Assembly: GCF_002356315.1 (NCBI RefSeq)
Contig: NZ_AP018164.1
Span: forward strand, 4,836,001 to 4,900,000
Length of the DNA stretch: 64,000 nucleotides
Origin: Mycobacterium shigaense
Lineage (GTDB): Bacteria; Actinomycetota; Actinomycetes; Mycobacteriales; Mycobacteriaceae
Direction of reading: 5' to 3'
The notes under the pieces are model-generated. The model was not told the DNA's origin, did not search any database, and worked only from the letters and a program-made list of their open reading frames with translations. Positions 1 through 9,089 of the stretch are shown here, piece by piece. Position numbers and translations under genes: made by a program. Within the stretch, counting starts at the first letter, position 1; every line of letters starts with the position of its first letter.

Positions 1-54
1 ATCGCCACGGCCGCGACCGCGGCGCCCAGCCGCGCGAGCCGCCCGGCCAATCCG

Positions 55-984
55 CTAATGCCTGCGCTGCCGGGCGATCTCGGCAAGCACCACCCCGGCT
101 GCCACCGAGGCGTTGAGTGATTCGGTGTCACCGGCCATCGGGATCGACACTACCTGTTCGCAGTTCTGCCGCACCAACCGTGAGAGGCCCTTGCCTTCGG
201 AACCGACGACGACGACCATCGAGTCGGTGCCGTCCAGGTCGTCGAGCACGGTGTGACCGCCGGCGTCGAGGCCGACGACGCGCACCCCGCGTTCGGCCCA
301 ATCCTTCAGTGTCCTAGTGAGATTGGTGGCACGCGCGACCGGGAGACGGGCCGCCGCACCGGCGCTGGTGCGCCATGCCACCGCGGTGACCGAGGCCGAA
401 CGGCGTTGCGGTATCAGCACGCCGTGTCCGCCGAAGGCCGCGACCGAACGCACGATCGCGCCGAGGTTGCGGGGGTCGGAGATGTTGTCCAGCGCCACCA
501 GCAGCGCCGGCGGCGACTGCAACGCGGTGGCGAGCAGGTCGTCGGGGTGGGCGTAGTTGTACGGCGGCACCTGCAATGCGATGCCCTGGTGCAGATGATT
601 GGCGGTCATCCGGTCCAGATCGAGGCGCGGCACCTCCAGGATCGCGATGCCCAAATCAGCTGCCCGGCCGACGGATTCGGTGAGGCGCTCGTCGGCCTCG
701 GTGCCGAGCGCGACGTAGAGGGCCGTCGCCGGAACGCCGGCGCGCAGGCATTCCAGCACCGGGTTGCGCCCCAGGACCGTCTCGGTGTCGTCGGTGCGCT
801 TGGCCGGCCGGCGCTGCTGCGACTGCGCGCGCTTGGCCGCGGGATGGTTGGGCCGCAGATGGGCGGGCGGCGTGGGGCCACGACCCTCCAGGCCGCGACG
901 CCGCTGACCGCCCGAGCCAACGGTGGGCCCCTTCTTGCTGCCGGATTTGCGGATCGCACCCTGGCGCCGCGAGTTACCGGCCAC
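55..984 (-). CDS. rlmB: 23S rRNA (guanosine-2'-O-) methyltransferase, SpoU/TrmH family (RlmB-like)
   Basis: 309 aa, ortholog of Rv3579c. Predicted to 2'-O-methylate a guanosine of 23S rRNA using S-adenosylmethionine. The first ~65 residues are a basic Arg/Lys/Gly-rich tail. An L30e-like substrate-binding domain follows from about residue 70 (VLGRNPVLECL). The SPOUT catalytic domain, about 155-305, has the three SpoU motifs: NISDPRNLGAIVRS, VVVGSEGKGLS and IPMAGDTESLNASVAA. The start codon shares one base with the cysS stop, so the two are co-transcribed and probably translationally coupled. The exact target nucleotide is inferred from the family. Bases 1-54 beyond its stop are too short to assign. 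Confidence 0.93.
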   Translation of the reverse strand: MAGNSRRQGAIRKSGSKKGPTVGSGGQRRRGLEGRGPTPPAHLRPNHPAAKRAQSQQRRPAKRTDDTETVLGRNPVLECLRAGVPATALYVALGTEADERLTESVGRAADLGIAILEVPRLDLDRMTANHLHQGIALQVPPYNYAHPDDLLATALQSPPALLVALDNISDPRNLGAIVRSVAAFGGHGVLIPQRRSASVTAVAWRTSAGAAARLPVARATNLTRTLKDWAERGVRVVGLDAGGHTVLDDLDGTDSMVVVVGSEGKGLSRLVRQNCEQVVSIPMAGDTESLNASVAAGVVLAEIARQRRH

Positions 985-2393
985 TACTTGTCGTCACCGG
1001 TCTGCAGCTCCCACTGCGGACCGTCGGCGGTATCGGTGACCTCGATACCGGCTTCCTTCAACCGATCTCGGATCTGGTCGGCCAGCGCCCAGTCGCGCTG
1101 CTCACGTGCCTTCTGCCGGCTCTCCAGTTCGGCCTGCACCAGCACGTCGACGGCCGCGAGCGCGGCGGAGGTTTCGTCGCGCGTCTCCCAGCGCTCGTGG
1201 AGCGGGTCGCAACCCAGGATGCCCATCATCGCCCGGATCGCGCCGGCGTTGGCCAGCGCGCCCGCATGGTCACCGGCGTCGAGCGCGCGATTGCCTTCGG
1301 CACGGGCATGATGGATCTCGGCCAGCGCGATCGGGACGGCGAGGTCGTCGTCGAGCGCCGCGCCGAATCGCGGCGTCCACTGACCCGGCACCACGGTGCC
1401 GACCCGGGTGCGGACCCGATGCAGGAATTCCTCAACCCCCACATAGGCTTTGACGGCGTCCTGCAGCGCGGTCTCGGAGAACTCCAGCATCGAGCGGTAA
1501 TGCGCGCTGCCCAGGTAGTAGCGCAACTCGGCGGGCCGAACCCGTTGCAACATCGCGGGTATGGACAAGACGTTGCCCAGCGACTTGCTCATCTTCTCCC
1601 CGCCCAGCGTCACCCAGCCGTTGTGCAGCCAGTAACGAGCGAAGCCGTCGCCGGCCGCCTTGCTCTGCGCGATCTCATTCTCGTGGTGTGGGAATACCAA
1701 ATCCATTCCGCCACAATGGATATCGAATTCGGCGCCGAGATAGGTGCGGGCCATCGCCGAGCATTCCAGATGCCAGCCGGGGCGTCCGCGGCCCCACGGC
1801 GTCGGCCACGAGGGCTCGCCGGGTTTCGCGCCCTTCCACAAGGTGAAGTCGCGCTGGTCGCGCTTGCCGGCGGCCACGCCCTCGCCCTGGTGAACGTCGT
1901 CGATCTTGTGCCCGGACAGCTGCCCGTAATCGGGATAGCTGAGGACGTCGAAGTAGACGTCGCCGCCAGAGGCGTAGGCGTGCCCGGTTTCGATCAACCG
2001 ATCCATTAATTCGATCATCTGGGTGATGTGGCCGGTGGCGCGGGGCTCGACCGATGGCGGCAACACGTCCAGGGCGTCGTAGGCGGCGGTGAACGCACGC
2101 TCGTAGGTGGCCGCCCATTCCCACCAGGGCCGGCAGGCCGCGGCGGCCTTGGTCAGAATCTTGTCGTCGATGTCTGTGACGTTGCGGACGAACGCGACGT
2201 CGTAACCACGCGCGGTCAGCCAGCGGCGCAGGATGTCGAATGCCACCCCGCTGCGCACGTGCCCGATGTGCGGCTGCCCCTGCACGGTTGCGCCACACAG
2301 GTAGATGGAGACGTGCCCCTCGCGCAGCGGGACGAAATCACGCACGGCCCCGGTCGCCGTGTCGTGGAGCCGCAAGTCGGGGCGTTCGGTCAC
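984..2393 (-). CDS. cysS: Cysteinyl-tRNA synthetase
   Basis: 469 aa, the same length as Mtb CysS1 (Rv3580c). A class I aminoacyl-tRNA synthetase charging tRNA-Cys in the cytoplasm. The HIGH signature is PHIGHVRSG near residue 40. The zinc-binding Cys/His set is visible (LCGAT, WHLECSAMA, FPHHENE), and the KMSKS loop is EKMSKSLGN. Distinct from the mycothiol ligase MshC paralog by its length and C-terminal tRNA-binding region. It lies 49 bp after ispF and overlaps rlmB by one base, in the same order as Mtb. Confidence 0.97.
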   Translation of the reverse strand: MTERPDLRLHDTATGAVRDFVPLREGHVSIYLCGATVQGQPHIGHVRSGVAFDILRRWLTARGYDVAFVRNVTDIDDKILTKAAAACRPWWEWAATYERAFTAAYDALDVLPPSVEPRATGHITQMIELMDRLIETGHAYASGGDVYFDVLSYPDYGQLSGHKIDDVHQGEGVAAGKRDQRDFTLWKGAKPGEPSWPTPWGRGRPGWHLECSAMARTYLGAEFDIHCGGMDLVFPHHENEIAQSKAAGDGFARYWLHNGWVTLGGEKMSKSLGNVLSIPAMLQRVRPAELRYYLGSAHYRSMLEFSETALQDAVKAYVGVEEFLHRVRTRVGTVVPGQWTPRFGAALDDDLAVPIALAEIHHARAEGNRALDAGDHAGALANAGAIRAMMGILGCDPLHERWETRDETSAALAAVDVLVQAELESRQKAREQRDWALADQIRDRLKEAGIEVTDTADGPQWELQTGDDK

Positions 2394-2442
2394 GACGTGC
2401 CAGCTTACCTGCTGGTTCCGATTCGCCGGCCGCCGAGCGGCT

Positions 2443-2922
2443 CTATCCCGCAGGGACCACCAGCGCGGTCGCGACGGCGGCCAGCCCCTCGCCGCGTCCG
2501 GTCAGTCCGAGCCCGTCGGTCGTCGTCGCAGAAACCGATACCGGCGCGGCCAGCAGGTCCGACAGCACCCGCTGTGCCTCGGTACGCCGCGGGCCGATCT
2601 TGGGCCGGTTGCCGATCACCTGCACGGCGGCGTTTCCGATCCGGTAGCCGTGCTGCGACGTCAGATCGCGGACGTAGCGCAGCATGTCGGCACCGCTCAC
2701 GTCCTTCCAGCGCGGATCATCGACCCCGAACACCGCGCCGATGTCGCCCAGCCCCGCGGCCGACAACACCGCGTCGCACAGGGCGTGGGCGGCGACGTCG
2801 CCGTCGGAGTGCCCGGCGCAGCCGTCGGCGTCGGCGAACAGCAGGCCGACCAGCCAGCACGGGCGGCCGGGCTCGATCGGGTGCACATCGGTGCCCAGAC
2901 CGACCCGCGGCAACTCGGTCAC
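2443..2922 (-). CDS. ispF: 2-C-methyl-D-erythritol 2,4-cyclodiphosphate synthase
   Basis: 159 aa, full length for the family. Cyclises CDP-ME-2-phosphate to MEcPP in the MEP pathway that feeds isoprenoids (decaprenyl phosphate, menaquinone). The metal site is seen as D12 and H14 in GTDVHPIE plus the His of GHSDGDVAAHAL. The conserved SATTTDGLG segment of the nucleotide pocket lies toward the C-terminus. Its start overlaps the ispD stop by 4 nt, so the two consecutive MEP-pathway genes are coupled. Confidence 0.97.
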   Translation of the reverse strand: MTELPRVGLGTDVHPIEPGRPCWLVGLLFADADGCAGHSDGDVAAHALCDAVLSAAGLGDIGAVFGVDDPRWKDVSGADMLRYVRDLTSQHGYRIGNAAVQVIGNRPKIGPRRTEAQRVLSDLLAAPVSVSATTTDGLGLTGRGEGLAAVATALVVPAG

Positions 2923-3587
2923 CGGCGCACTATCGCTTGAGCCAGCAGCAGGTCGAGCCGGGTGGTGATCTTGAACGCCAGCGGGTCGCCGTCGACCACC
3001 TGAACCTGGCCGCCGACATGTTCGACGAGGGACGCGTCGTCGGTGAACCCGCCGCCCGCCGCGGCACGCTGATACGCGCGCAACAGCAACTCGGTGCCGA
3101 ACCCCTGCGGGGTTTGCACCGCGCGCAGACCGGCCCGTTCTGGCGTGCCCAGGACGGCGCCGTTGGCATCCACGGCCTTGATGGTGTCAGACAGCGGCAA
3201 CGCGGGCACGACAGCGCCGTGACCGGCCCGCAACGCCTCGACCACCCGCACGATCAGCCCGGGTGGCGTCAGCGCCCGGGCTGCGTCGTGTACCAGCACG
3301 AACTCCGGTCCGCCGGACAGCGCGGCCAAGGCCAGCCGCACGGATTCGGTGCGGCCGGCACCGCCCGCGACGACGGTCGCCCGGTCTGTCAGAATCTGCT
3401 TGGCCTGGCCCAGGCGGTCGGCGGGAACGGCGACCACGACGTGGTCGACCACACCCGACTCGAGCAGACCCGCGACGGCACGCTCGAGCAGGGTGCGTCC
3501 GTCGAGTTCGCAGAATGCTTTCGGAATACCGGCAGCCAGCCGTTCCCCCGACCCAGCGGCCGGGACGACTGCAGCTACCGTGCGCAC
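2919..3587 (-). CDS. ispD: 2-C-methyl-D-erythritol 4-phosphate cytidylyltransferase
   Basis: 222 aa from GTG 3587; Mtb IspD is 231 aa. Transfers CMP from CTP to MEP. The N-terminal nucleotidyltransferase signature VVPAAGSGERLAAGIPKAF is intact, followed by VLVHDAARALTPP and the C-terminal DDASLVEHVGGQVQVVDGD segment. The frame is open upstream to 3731, but that stretch lies inside carD and there is no ATG, GTG or TTG between 3587 and the carD stop. A GAAGGA ribosome-binding site sits about 15 nt upstream, between the carD stop and this GTG, which supports the choice. Confidence 0.93.
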   Translation of the reverse strand: MRTVAAVVPAAGSGERLAAGIPKAFCELDGRTLLERAVAGLLESGVVDHVVVAVPADRLGQAKQILTDRATVVAGGAGRTESVRLALAALSGGPEFVLVHDAARALTPPGLIVRVVEALRAGHGAVVPALPLSDTIKAVDANGAVLGTPERAGLRAVQTPQGFGTELLLRAYQRAAAGGGFTDDASLVEHVGGQVQVVDGDPLAFKITTRLDLLLAQAIVRR

Positions 3588-3609
3588 GGCCGCTTCAGGC
3601 TCAGGTCCT

Positions 3610-4098
3610 TCAGGAAGCGGCGGCCAGAACCTCGTCGAGAATGGTTTCCGCCTTGGCGTCGTCGGTGCTCTCCGCCAACGCCAGCTCGCCGACCAGAATC
3701 TGCCGCGCCTTGGCCAGCATGCGCTTCTCACCTGCCGACAGGCCGCGCTCCTGGTCGCGACGCCACAGGTCGCGCACTACCTCTGCCACCTTGTTCACGT
3801 CACCGGAAGCCAGCTTTTCGAGGTTGGCCTTGTACCGGCGTGACCAGTTGGTCGGCTCTTCGGTGTGGGGGGCACGCAACACCTGGAAAACCTTGTCGAG
3901 GCCTTCCTGGCCGACGACGTCGCGGACGCCGACGTACTCGGCGTTGTCGGCGGGGACTCGAACGGTCAGGTCACCCTGGGCGACTTTCAAGACGAGATAC
4001 TCTTTTTGCTCCCCTTTGATGGTGCGGGTTTCGATTGCCTCGACTAACGCAGCACCGTGATGTGGATAGACAACGGTATCGCCGACCTTGAAGATCAT
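3610..4098 (-). CDS. carD: RNA polymerase-binding transcription regulator CarD
   Basis: 162 aa, same length as Mtb CarD (Rv3583c). Binds the RNA polymerase beta subunit and stabilises open complexes at rRNA and housekeeping promoters. The N-terminal Tudor-like RNAP-interaction domain contains Arg25 and Arg47. The C-terminal helical DNA-binding domain contains Trp85 (EPTNWSRRYK), the residue that wedges into the -10 minor groove in Mtb CarD. It heads the minus-strand run into ispD (22 bp), ispF and cysS. A TAGACT hexamer (4126-4131, read on the minus strand) about 30 nt before the start is a plausible -10. Confidence 0.98.
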   Translation of the reverse strand: MIFKVGDTVVYPHHGAALVEAIETRTIKGEQKEYLVLKVAQGDLTVRVPADNAEYVGVRDVVGQEGLDKVFQVLRAPHTEEPTNWSRRYKANLEKLASGDVNKVAEVVRDLWRRDQERGLSAGEKRMLAKARQILVGELALAESTDDAKAETILDEVLAAAS

Positions 4099-4424
4099 CT
4101 GATTCGAGCCCCTTTCGTTACTTCAGTCTAACACGGCAGCCCAACACGCGCGTAGCAACGTTGCAGGTCAGGGGCACAACACACGCGGATTAGGGGTTGA
4201 CAGACAGAGCAAGACGTGCAACAGCACACGCTACGCCTGCCCGTGTTCGGCCAGTTCACGCCCCCTCTGACGGCCCTGTTGCGGGTGCTGACCGCCGGTG
4301 TTGCTCCCTGCGCTACCGCTGACAAGACGTTGCTACTACTGTGCATAGTTGCGCGGTTTAGCCGTTGAATCGCGCCGCGACTTGCCGTTATCCGACCCCT
4401 GACCGACTCCGCAGGAGGCATTGA
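4099..4424. promoter_or_regulatory. Divergent intergenic region carD / lpqE
   Basis: 326 bp between two divergent starts, without a convincing gene. It is less GC-rich than its flanks. A TTGACA hexamer (4197-4202, plus strand) is a possible -35 for lpqE, but no clean -10 stands 16-18 bp after it. TAGACT at 4126-4131 (minus strand) is a possible carD -10. The lpqE ribosome-binding site is CAGGAGG at 4412-4418. A 97-codon minus-strand frame here has an unnatural Cys/Arg-rich composition and was not called. Confidence 0.5.
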
Positions 4425-4979
4425 GTGAACCGCATCAGGACGGGCCTGCCGATCCGCCTATCCGCCCGGCTCGCCCTCGCCGGCCTGGCTGCCCTGGTCT
4501 GCGTGGTGGTCAGCGGTTGCGGCACCGGGCAGATTTCCCAGACGGCGGTCCAGGAGCCGGCGATCAACGGCAACCGCATCACGATCAACAACGTGGCGCT
4601 GCGCGACATCCGCATCCAGGCCAGGCAGACCAACGACTTCATCCAGCCCGGCCGGTCGGTGGAGCTGGTGCTGGTCGCGGTGAACCAGTCGCCGGACGTG
4701 GCGGACCGCCTAGTCGGCATCACCAGTGACATCGGTCAGGTGACCGTCAGCGGCGATGGCCGCCTGCCCGCCGACGGCATGCTGTTCATCGGTAAGCCGG
4801 AGGGTCAGAACGTGGCGCCGGGCCCGATGGACTCCAGCTCCGTCGCCAAGGCCACCGTCAACCTGGTCAAGCCGATCTCGAACGGGCTGACCTATAACTT
4901 CACCTTCACCTTCGAGAAGGCCGGCCAGGGCACCGTCTCGGTGCCTATTTCGGCGGGATTGGCGGCGCGGGAGGGCTGA
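4425..4979 (+). CDS. lpqE: Lipoprotein LpqE
   Basis: 184 aa from GTG 4425, chosen because CAGGAGG lies 6 nt upstream. Ortholog of Rv3584. The N-terminal signal peptide has an Arg-rich start, a hydrophobic core and the lipobox VSGC (Cys about residue 29), predicting a diacylglyceryl-anchored exported protein. The mature part is a beta-rich domain with a small-domain pattern (AINGNRITINNVALRDI, then PADGMLFIGKP). The function is unknown in mycobacteria. It is followed 53 bp later by radA on the same strand. Confidence 0.93.
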   Translation: MNRIRTGLPIRLSARLALAGLAALVCVVVSGCGTGQISQTAVQEPAINGNRITINNVALRDIRIQARQTNDFIQPGRSVELVLVAVNQSPDVADRLVGITSDIGQVTVSGDGRLPADGMLFIGKPEGQNVAPGPMDSSSVAKATVNLVKPISNGLTYNFTFTFEKAGQGTVSVPISAGLAAREG

Positions 4980-5032
4980 CGGCCCAGCCCGCCTCCCGGG
5001 GTTTTGTCGGCCCCGCCCGATACCGTCATGGC

Positions 5033-6448
5033 GTGGCAACCGCGCGCTCGCAATACCGGTGTTCGGCGTGCCGCCATGCCACCGCCAAATGGGTCGGCCG
5101 CTGCCAGGAATGCGGCACCTGGGGCACGGTCGACGAGATAGCCGTACTCAGCGCGGTCGGCACCGGCCGCCGCCCGCCGAGTTCGGCGTCGCGACCCGTG
5201 CCGATCAGCTCCATCGAGCCGAACGTCAGCCGGCACCGCCCGACCGGCGTCGCTGAACTCGACCGGGTGCTCGGCGGCGGCGTGGTGCCGGGCTCCGTGA
5301 CGCTGCTGGCGGGCGATCCCGGCGTGGGCAAGTCGACCCTGCTGCTCGACGTCGCCCACCGCTGGGCGCAGTCCGGCCAGCGCGCGCTGTACATCTCCGG
5401 CGAGGAGGCCACCGGCCAGGTCAGGTTGCGCGCCGACCGGATGGGCTGCGGCAGCGACGAGCTCTACCTGGCCGCCGAATCCGACGTGCACACGGTGCTC
5501 GACCACATCGAGACGGTCAAGCCGTCGCTGGTCATCGTCGACTCGGTGCAGACAATGTCGACCAGCGAGGCCGACGGCGTCGCCGGCGGGGTCACCCAGG
5601 TGCGCGCGGTCACGGCCGCGCTGACCGCGGTCGCGAAGGCCAACGGCGTCGCGCTGATCCTGGTCGGCCACGTCACCAAGGACGGCGCCATCGCCGGACC
5701 GCGCTCGCTCGAGCACCTGGTCGACGTGGTGCTGCATTTCGAGGGCGATCGCAGTGGCGCGCTGCGCATGGTCCGCGGGATCAAGAACCGCTTCGGCGGC
5801 GCGGATGAAGTCGGCTGTTTCTCGTTGCACGACAACGGCATCGAGGGCGTCACGGACCCGTCGAGCTTGTTCCTGGACCAGCGTCCGACGCCGGTACCCG
5901 GAACCGCGATCACGGTGTCGCTGGACGGAAAGCGGCCGCTGATCGGTGAGGTCCAGGCCCTGCTGGCCACGCCGACCGGCGGATCGCCGCGCCGCGCCGT
6001 CAGCGGGATCGACCACTCTCGCGCCGCGATGATCACCGCTGTGCTCGAAAAGCACTGCAAACTGAAAATCGCCGTGAACGATATCTACCTGTCCACCGTG
6101 GGCGGCATGCGATTGACCGACCCGTCCGCGGACCTCGCGGTCGCGATCGCGCTCGCCTCCGCGTACGCCGACCTGCCGCTGCCCACCACCGCGGTGATCG
6201 TCGGCGAGGTCGGCCTGGCGGGCGACCTGCGGCGCGTCACCGGCATGGAACGGCGGCTGGGCGAGGCCGCGCGCCAGGGATTCGGCGTCGCGCTCATCCC
6301 GGACGGCGACGATCCTCGGCGCGAAATAGTGCCGAACGGGATGCAAGCGCTGCGCGCGCCGACCATCGTCGCGGCGCTGCATCACTTGAAAGACATCGCC
6401 CGCCACCACCACCGGCTGGACGCATGCCGCCGTCGGGCCGCACAATGA
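5033..6448 (+). CDS. radA: DNA repair protein RadA (Sms)
   Basis: 471 aa from GTG, ortholog of Rv3585. A RecA-like branch-migration helicase that processes recombination intermediates. N-terminal C4 zinc finger (RCSACRH and GRCQECGTWG, residues 9-30), Walker A GDPGVGKST near residue 97, Walker B LVIVDSVQT, the RadA-specific KNRFG motif (GIKNRFGGADEVG), and a C-terminal Lon-protease-like domain (STVGGMRLTDPSADLA). disA starts 6 bp after its stop, which places homologous repair and c-di-AMP DNA scanning in one transcript. Confidence 0.97.
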   Translation: MATARSQYRCSACRHATAKWVGRCQECGTWGTVDEIAVLSAVGTGRRPPSSASRPVPISSIEPNVSRHRPTGVAELDRVLGGGVVPGSVTLLAGDPGVGKSTLLLDVAHRWAQSGQRALYISGEEATGQVRLRADRMGCGSDELYLAAESDVHTVLDHIETVKPSLVIVDSVQTMSTSEADGVAGGVTQVRAVTAALTAVAKANGVALILVGHVTKDGAIAGPRSLEHLVDVVLHFEGDRSGALRMVRGIKNRFGGADEVGCFSLHDNGIEGVTDPSSLFLDQRPTPVPGTAITVSLDGKRPLIGEVQALLATPTGGSPRRAVSGIDHSRAAMITAVLEKHCKLKIAVNDIYLSTVGGMRLTDPSADLAVAIALASAYADLPLPTTAVIVGEVGLAGDLRRVTGMERRLGEAARQGFGVALIPDGDDPRREIVPNGMQALRAPTIVAALHHLKDIARHHHRLDACRRRAAQ

Positions 6449-6454
6449 CACGCT

Positions 6455-7528
6455 GTGAGTCGTCCGACCCTGCGTGAGACCGTCGCCCGCCTGGCACCCG
6501 GTACCGGGCTGCGGGACGGACTCGAGCGAATCCTGCGCGGCCGCACCGGGGCGCTCATCGTGCTCGGCAACGACGAGAACGTCGAGGCCATCTGCGACGG
6601 CGGCTTCGCCCTCGACGTGCGCTACGCGCCGACCCGGCTGCGCGAGCTGGCGAAGATGGACGGCGCCGTGGTGCTGTCCACCGACGGCAACCGCATCGTT
6701 CGGGCCAACGTCCAACTGGTTCCCGACCCGTCCATCCCGACCGACGAATCGGGCACGCGCCATCGCTCGGCGGAACGCGCCGCGATCCAGACTGGCTACC
6801 CGGTGATCTCGGTCAGCCACTCGATGAACATCGTCACCGTCTACGTGGATGGGGAGCGCCACGTGGTGGCCGATTCGGCGACGATCCTGTCGCGGGCCAA
6901 CCAGGCCATCGCGACCCTGGAGCGCTACAAGACCCGCCTCGACGAGGTCAGCCGGCAGCTGTCCCGGGCCGAGATCGAGGACTTCGTGACGCTGCGCGAC
7001 GTGATGACGGTGGTCCAGCGGTTAGAGCTGGTTCGGCGCATCGGGCTGGGTATCGATTACGACTGCATCGAGCTCGGGACCGACGGGCGCCAATTGCGGC
7101 TCCAGCTCGAGGAATTGATGGGCGGCAACGAGATCGCCAGTGAGCTGATCGTGCGCGACTATCACGCCAGCCCGGAACCGCTGTCGGAAGGGCAAGTCAT
7201 CGCCATGCTTGACGAGCTGGACGCGCTGTCGGACACCGAGCTGCTCGATTTCACCGTGCTGGCAAAGGTTTTCGGATACCCGACGACCCCCGAGGCACAG
7301 GATTCGGCACTCAGCCCGCGTGGCTACCGCGCGATGGCCGGCATTCCCCGGCTGCAGTTCGCCCACGTGGACCTGCTGGTCCGCTCATTCGGGACGCTGC
7401 AGGGCCTGCTGGCGGCGAGCGCCAACGATTTGCAATCGGTCGACGGCATCGGCGCGATGTGGGCTCGCCACGTGCGGGAAGGGTTGTCGCAGCTGGCGGA
7501 GTCGACGATCACCGACTCCCCGAGCTGA
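6455..7528 (+). CDS. disA: DNA integrity scanning protein DisA, diadenylate cyclase
   Basis: 357 aa, ortholog of Rv3586. Condenses two ATP into c-di-AMP; an octamer that responds to branched DNA. The N-terminal DAC domain carries the catalytic DGA motif (KMDGAVVLS) and the nucleotide-binding motif GTRHRSAERAA, here Ser where many DisA have Thr. The linker helices are followed by a C-terminal helix-hairpin-helix (LQSVDGIGAMWARHVREGL). Start GTG 6455, 6 bp after radA. It converges with the next gene with 7 bp between stops. Confidence 0.97.
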   Translation: MSRPTLRETVARLAPGTGLRDGLERILRGRTGALIVLGNDENVEAICDGGFALDVRYAPTRLRELAKMDGAVVLSTDGNRIVRANVQLVPDPSIPTDESGTRHRSAERAAIQTGYPVISVSHSMNIVTVYVDGERHVVADSATILSRANQAIATLERYKTRLDEVSRQLSRAEIEDFVTLRDVMTVVQRLELVRRIGLGIDYDCIELGTDGRQLRLQLEELMGGNEIASELIVRDYHASPEPLSEGQVIAMLDELDALSDTELLDFTVLAKVFGYPTTPEAQDSALSPRGYRAMAGIPRLQFAHVDLLVRSFGTLQGLLAASANDLQSVDGIGAMWARHVREGLSQLAESTITDSPS

Positions 7529-7535
7529 CGCGCCG

Positions 7536-8360
7536 TCAGCCCCCGGGAACCGGCGCCCCCGCCGGCGGAGCCTCCGGGGGCGGCACCATCGCCGGCTGCC
7601 CGGGCACCGGACCCGGCGGCGGTGGCGGCTGGTTCAGGATGAACGGGACCGCGAGCGAACGCAGGTTGCCCAGCTGCACGACGAGGTTGTACGTGCCGGG
7701 GCCGATGGCCGGCCGCGGCAGCGGGCAGTGGGGGGCCGAGCCCATGCCGGTCCACGTCACCGCGGTCGTCACCTGCTCGCCCGGCGTGAAGGTCTTGACC
7801 AGGGTCTCGTTGGACGGCGCGCAGTCCAGGTTCGACCACAGTCGCTTGTTGTCCAACGAGTAGACGTAGGCGGCCAGCACCGCGGCACCGACATCGCGCT
7901 TGCAGGCCACCAGGCCGATGTTGGTGACGACCATCGTGAATTTCGGCTGGTCGCCGATGAAATACTGCGGCGCGTTGGTCAGGCCCTTGACGGCCAGCGT
8001 CGAATCGGGGCAGTCATCGCCCTCCTTGAGCACCGGTGGCGGCATCACGGCGGCCGTCGGTGTAGGGGACTCGAGATTCTGCCCCTGCGGCGGTACCGGG
8101 GTCACGCCTTCCTGCCCGGGCGGCGGCGCCTGCGGAGGCGGCGGCGATCCCGGCTTGTTCTGCGCGGAGTTCGCCTTGTCGGTGTTGGCGGGCTTCGCAC
8201 CCGAATTGCTGCCGATGAAGGCGATGATCGTGGCGACCACGATGCCGATCACGACGACCGCGATGCCGATGGCCAAGCCTCTACGCCGCCAATAAATCTC
8301 CGTGGGTAGCGGGCCACGCGGTTCCAGATCCAGCACGATCACACCGTAAGGCCAGGTCAC
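7536..8360 (-). CDS. Conserved mycobacterial membrane protein (Rv3587c-like)
   Basis: 274 aa. Single-pass membrane protein of unknown function found across mycobacteria. A short cytoplasmic N-terminus (LDLEPRGPLPTEIYWRRRG) precedes a transmembrane helix at about residues 28-50. A Pro/Gln-rich extracytoplasmic linker (about 60-105) follows, then a conserved beta-rich domain with three or four Cys (GDDCPDS, VACKRD, LDCAPSN, HCPLPRP) that could form disulfides outside the cell, and a Pro-rich tail. Start GTG 8360 gives the conserved VLDLEPRG leader; a GTG 6 codons further in is also possible. Confidence 0.88.
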   Translation of the reverse strand: MTWPYGVIVLDLEPRGPLPTEIYWRRRGLAIGIAVVVIGIVVATIIAFIGSNSGAKPANTDKANSAQNKPGSPPPPQAPPPGQEGVTPVPPQGQNLESPTPTAAVMPPPVLKEGDDCPDSTLAVKGLTNAPQYFIGDQPKFTMVVTNIGLVACKRDVGAAVLAAYVYSLDNKRLWSNLDCAPSNETLVKTFTPGEQVTTAVTWTGMGSAPHCPLPRPAIGPGTYNLVVQLGNLRSLAVPFILNQPPPPPGPVPGQPAMVPPPEAPPAGAPVPGG

Positions 8361-8441
8361 GCCGATTAGGCCGATCCGGTCCGGCGTGTCGCAAGGTTAG
8401 CTGGCAGACCGCCGTGTTAGTGGCGACTCGGACGGCCCCGG

Positions 8442-9059
8442 TTACTCGCCGATGTCGCCGATGTGGTCGACCAGCGCGGCCCGCCCGTCGGCCAGGTGGT
8501 AGACGATCCCGGCGAGGGCCACGGAGCCCGCCGACACCCGCTCCGCGATGGCCGAGGAACGCGACACCAGCTGCGCCAACGTCTCCTTGACGTGCCGCTC
8601 CTCGAACTCGTCGACGCGGCTGAGGCCGTCACGTTTGCCCAGCAGGATCGTCGGCGCCACGCGTTCCACCACGTCCCGGATGAACCCGGCGGGCACCGCA
8701 CCGTCGTCGACCGCGGCGATGGCGGCCTTGACCGCGCCGCAGCTGTTGTGGCCGAGGACCACGATCAGCGGCACATTGAGCACGACGACCGCGTATTCGA
8801 TCGATCCGAGCACGGCCGTGTCGATCGCCTGCCCCGCGGTGCGGACCACGAACACGTCACCGAGACCCTGATCGAAAAGAAGTTCGGCAGCCACCCGGCT
8901 GTCCGCACAGCCGAAGATGACGGCGGTCGGGTCCTGGCCAGCGGCCAGGCTGGCGCGGTGGTCGATGCTCTGGCTGGGGTGCGCGGGCCGGCCGGCGACG
9001 AACCGCTCGTTACCCTCTTTGAGTGCTTTCCATGCGGTTATCGGATTGGTGTTGGGCAT
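8442..9059 (-). CDS. canB: Beta-class carbonic anhydrase
   Basis: 205 aa from ATG 9059, matching Rv3588c (207 aa). Zinc enzyme interconverting CO2 and bicarbonate. The zinc ligands and dyad are at the same positions as the Mtb enzyme: Cys51 and Asp53 in CADSR, His104 and Cys107 in GHNSCGAV. The frame runs on upstream of ATG 9059 but only into mutY antisense, and MPNTNPITAWKALKEGNERF is the conserved N-terminus. Divergent from mutY, whose start is within about 30 bp, so the promoters must overlap. Confidence 0.95.
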   Translation of the reverse strand: MPNTNPITAWKALKEGNERFVAGRPAHPSQSIDHRASLAAGQDPTAVIFGCADSRVAAELLFDQGLGDVFVVRTAGQAIDTAVLGSIEYAVVVLNVPLIVVLGHNSCGAVKAAIAAVDDGAVPAGFIRDVVERVAPTILLGKRDGLSRVDEFEERHVKETLAQLVSRSSAIAERVSAGSVALAGIVYHLADGRAALVDHIGDIGE

Positions 9060-9089
9060 GGCACACATTCTGGCGTGCCCCGGGCGCCG

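Noticed and set aside
1..54. Start of another minus-strand gene upstream of the window edge
   Set aside because: Only 54 bp; TTG followed by Leu/Ala/Gly codons could be an N-terminus but cannot be supported.
4128..4421. 97-codon minus-strand frame between carD and lpqE
   Set aside because: Cys/Arg/Ser-rich composition with no ribosome-binding site or known similarity; region is a divergent promoter.
4892..6862. 656-codon open frame on the minus strand opposite radA and disA
   Set aside because: Antisense frame created by codon bias; radA and disA are unmistakable on the other strand.
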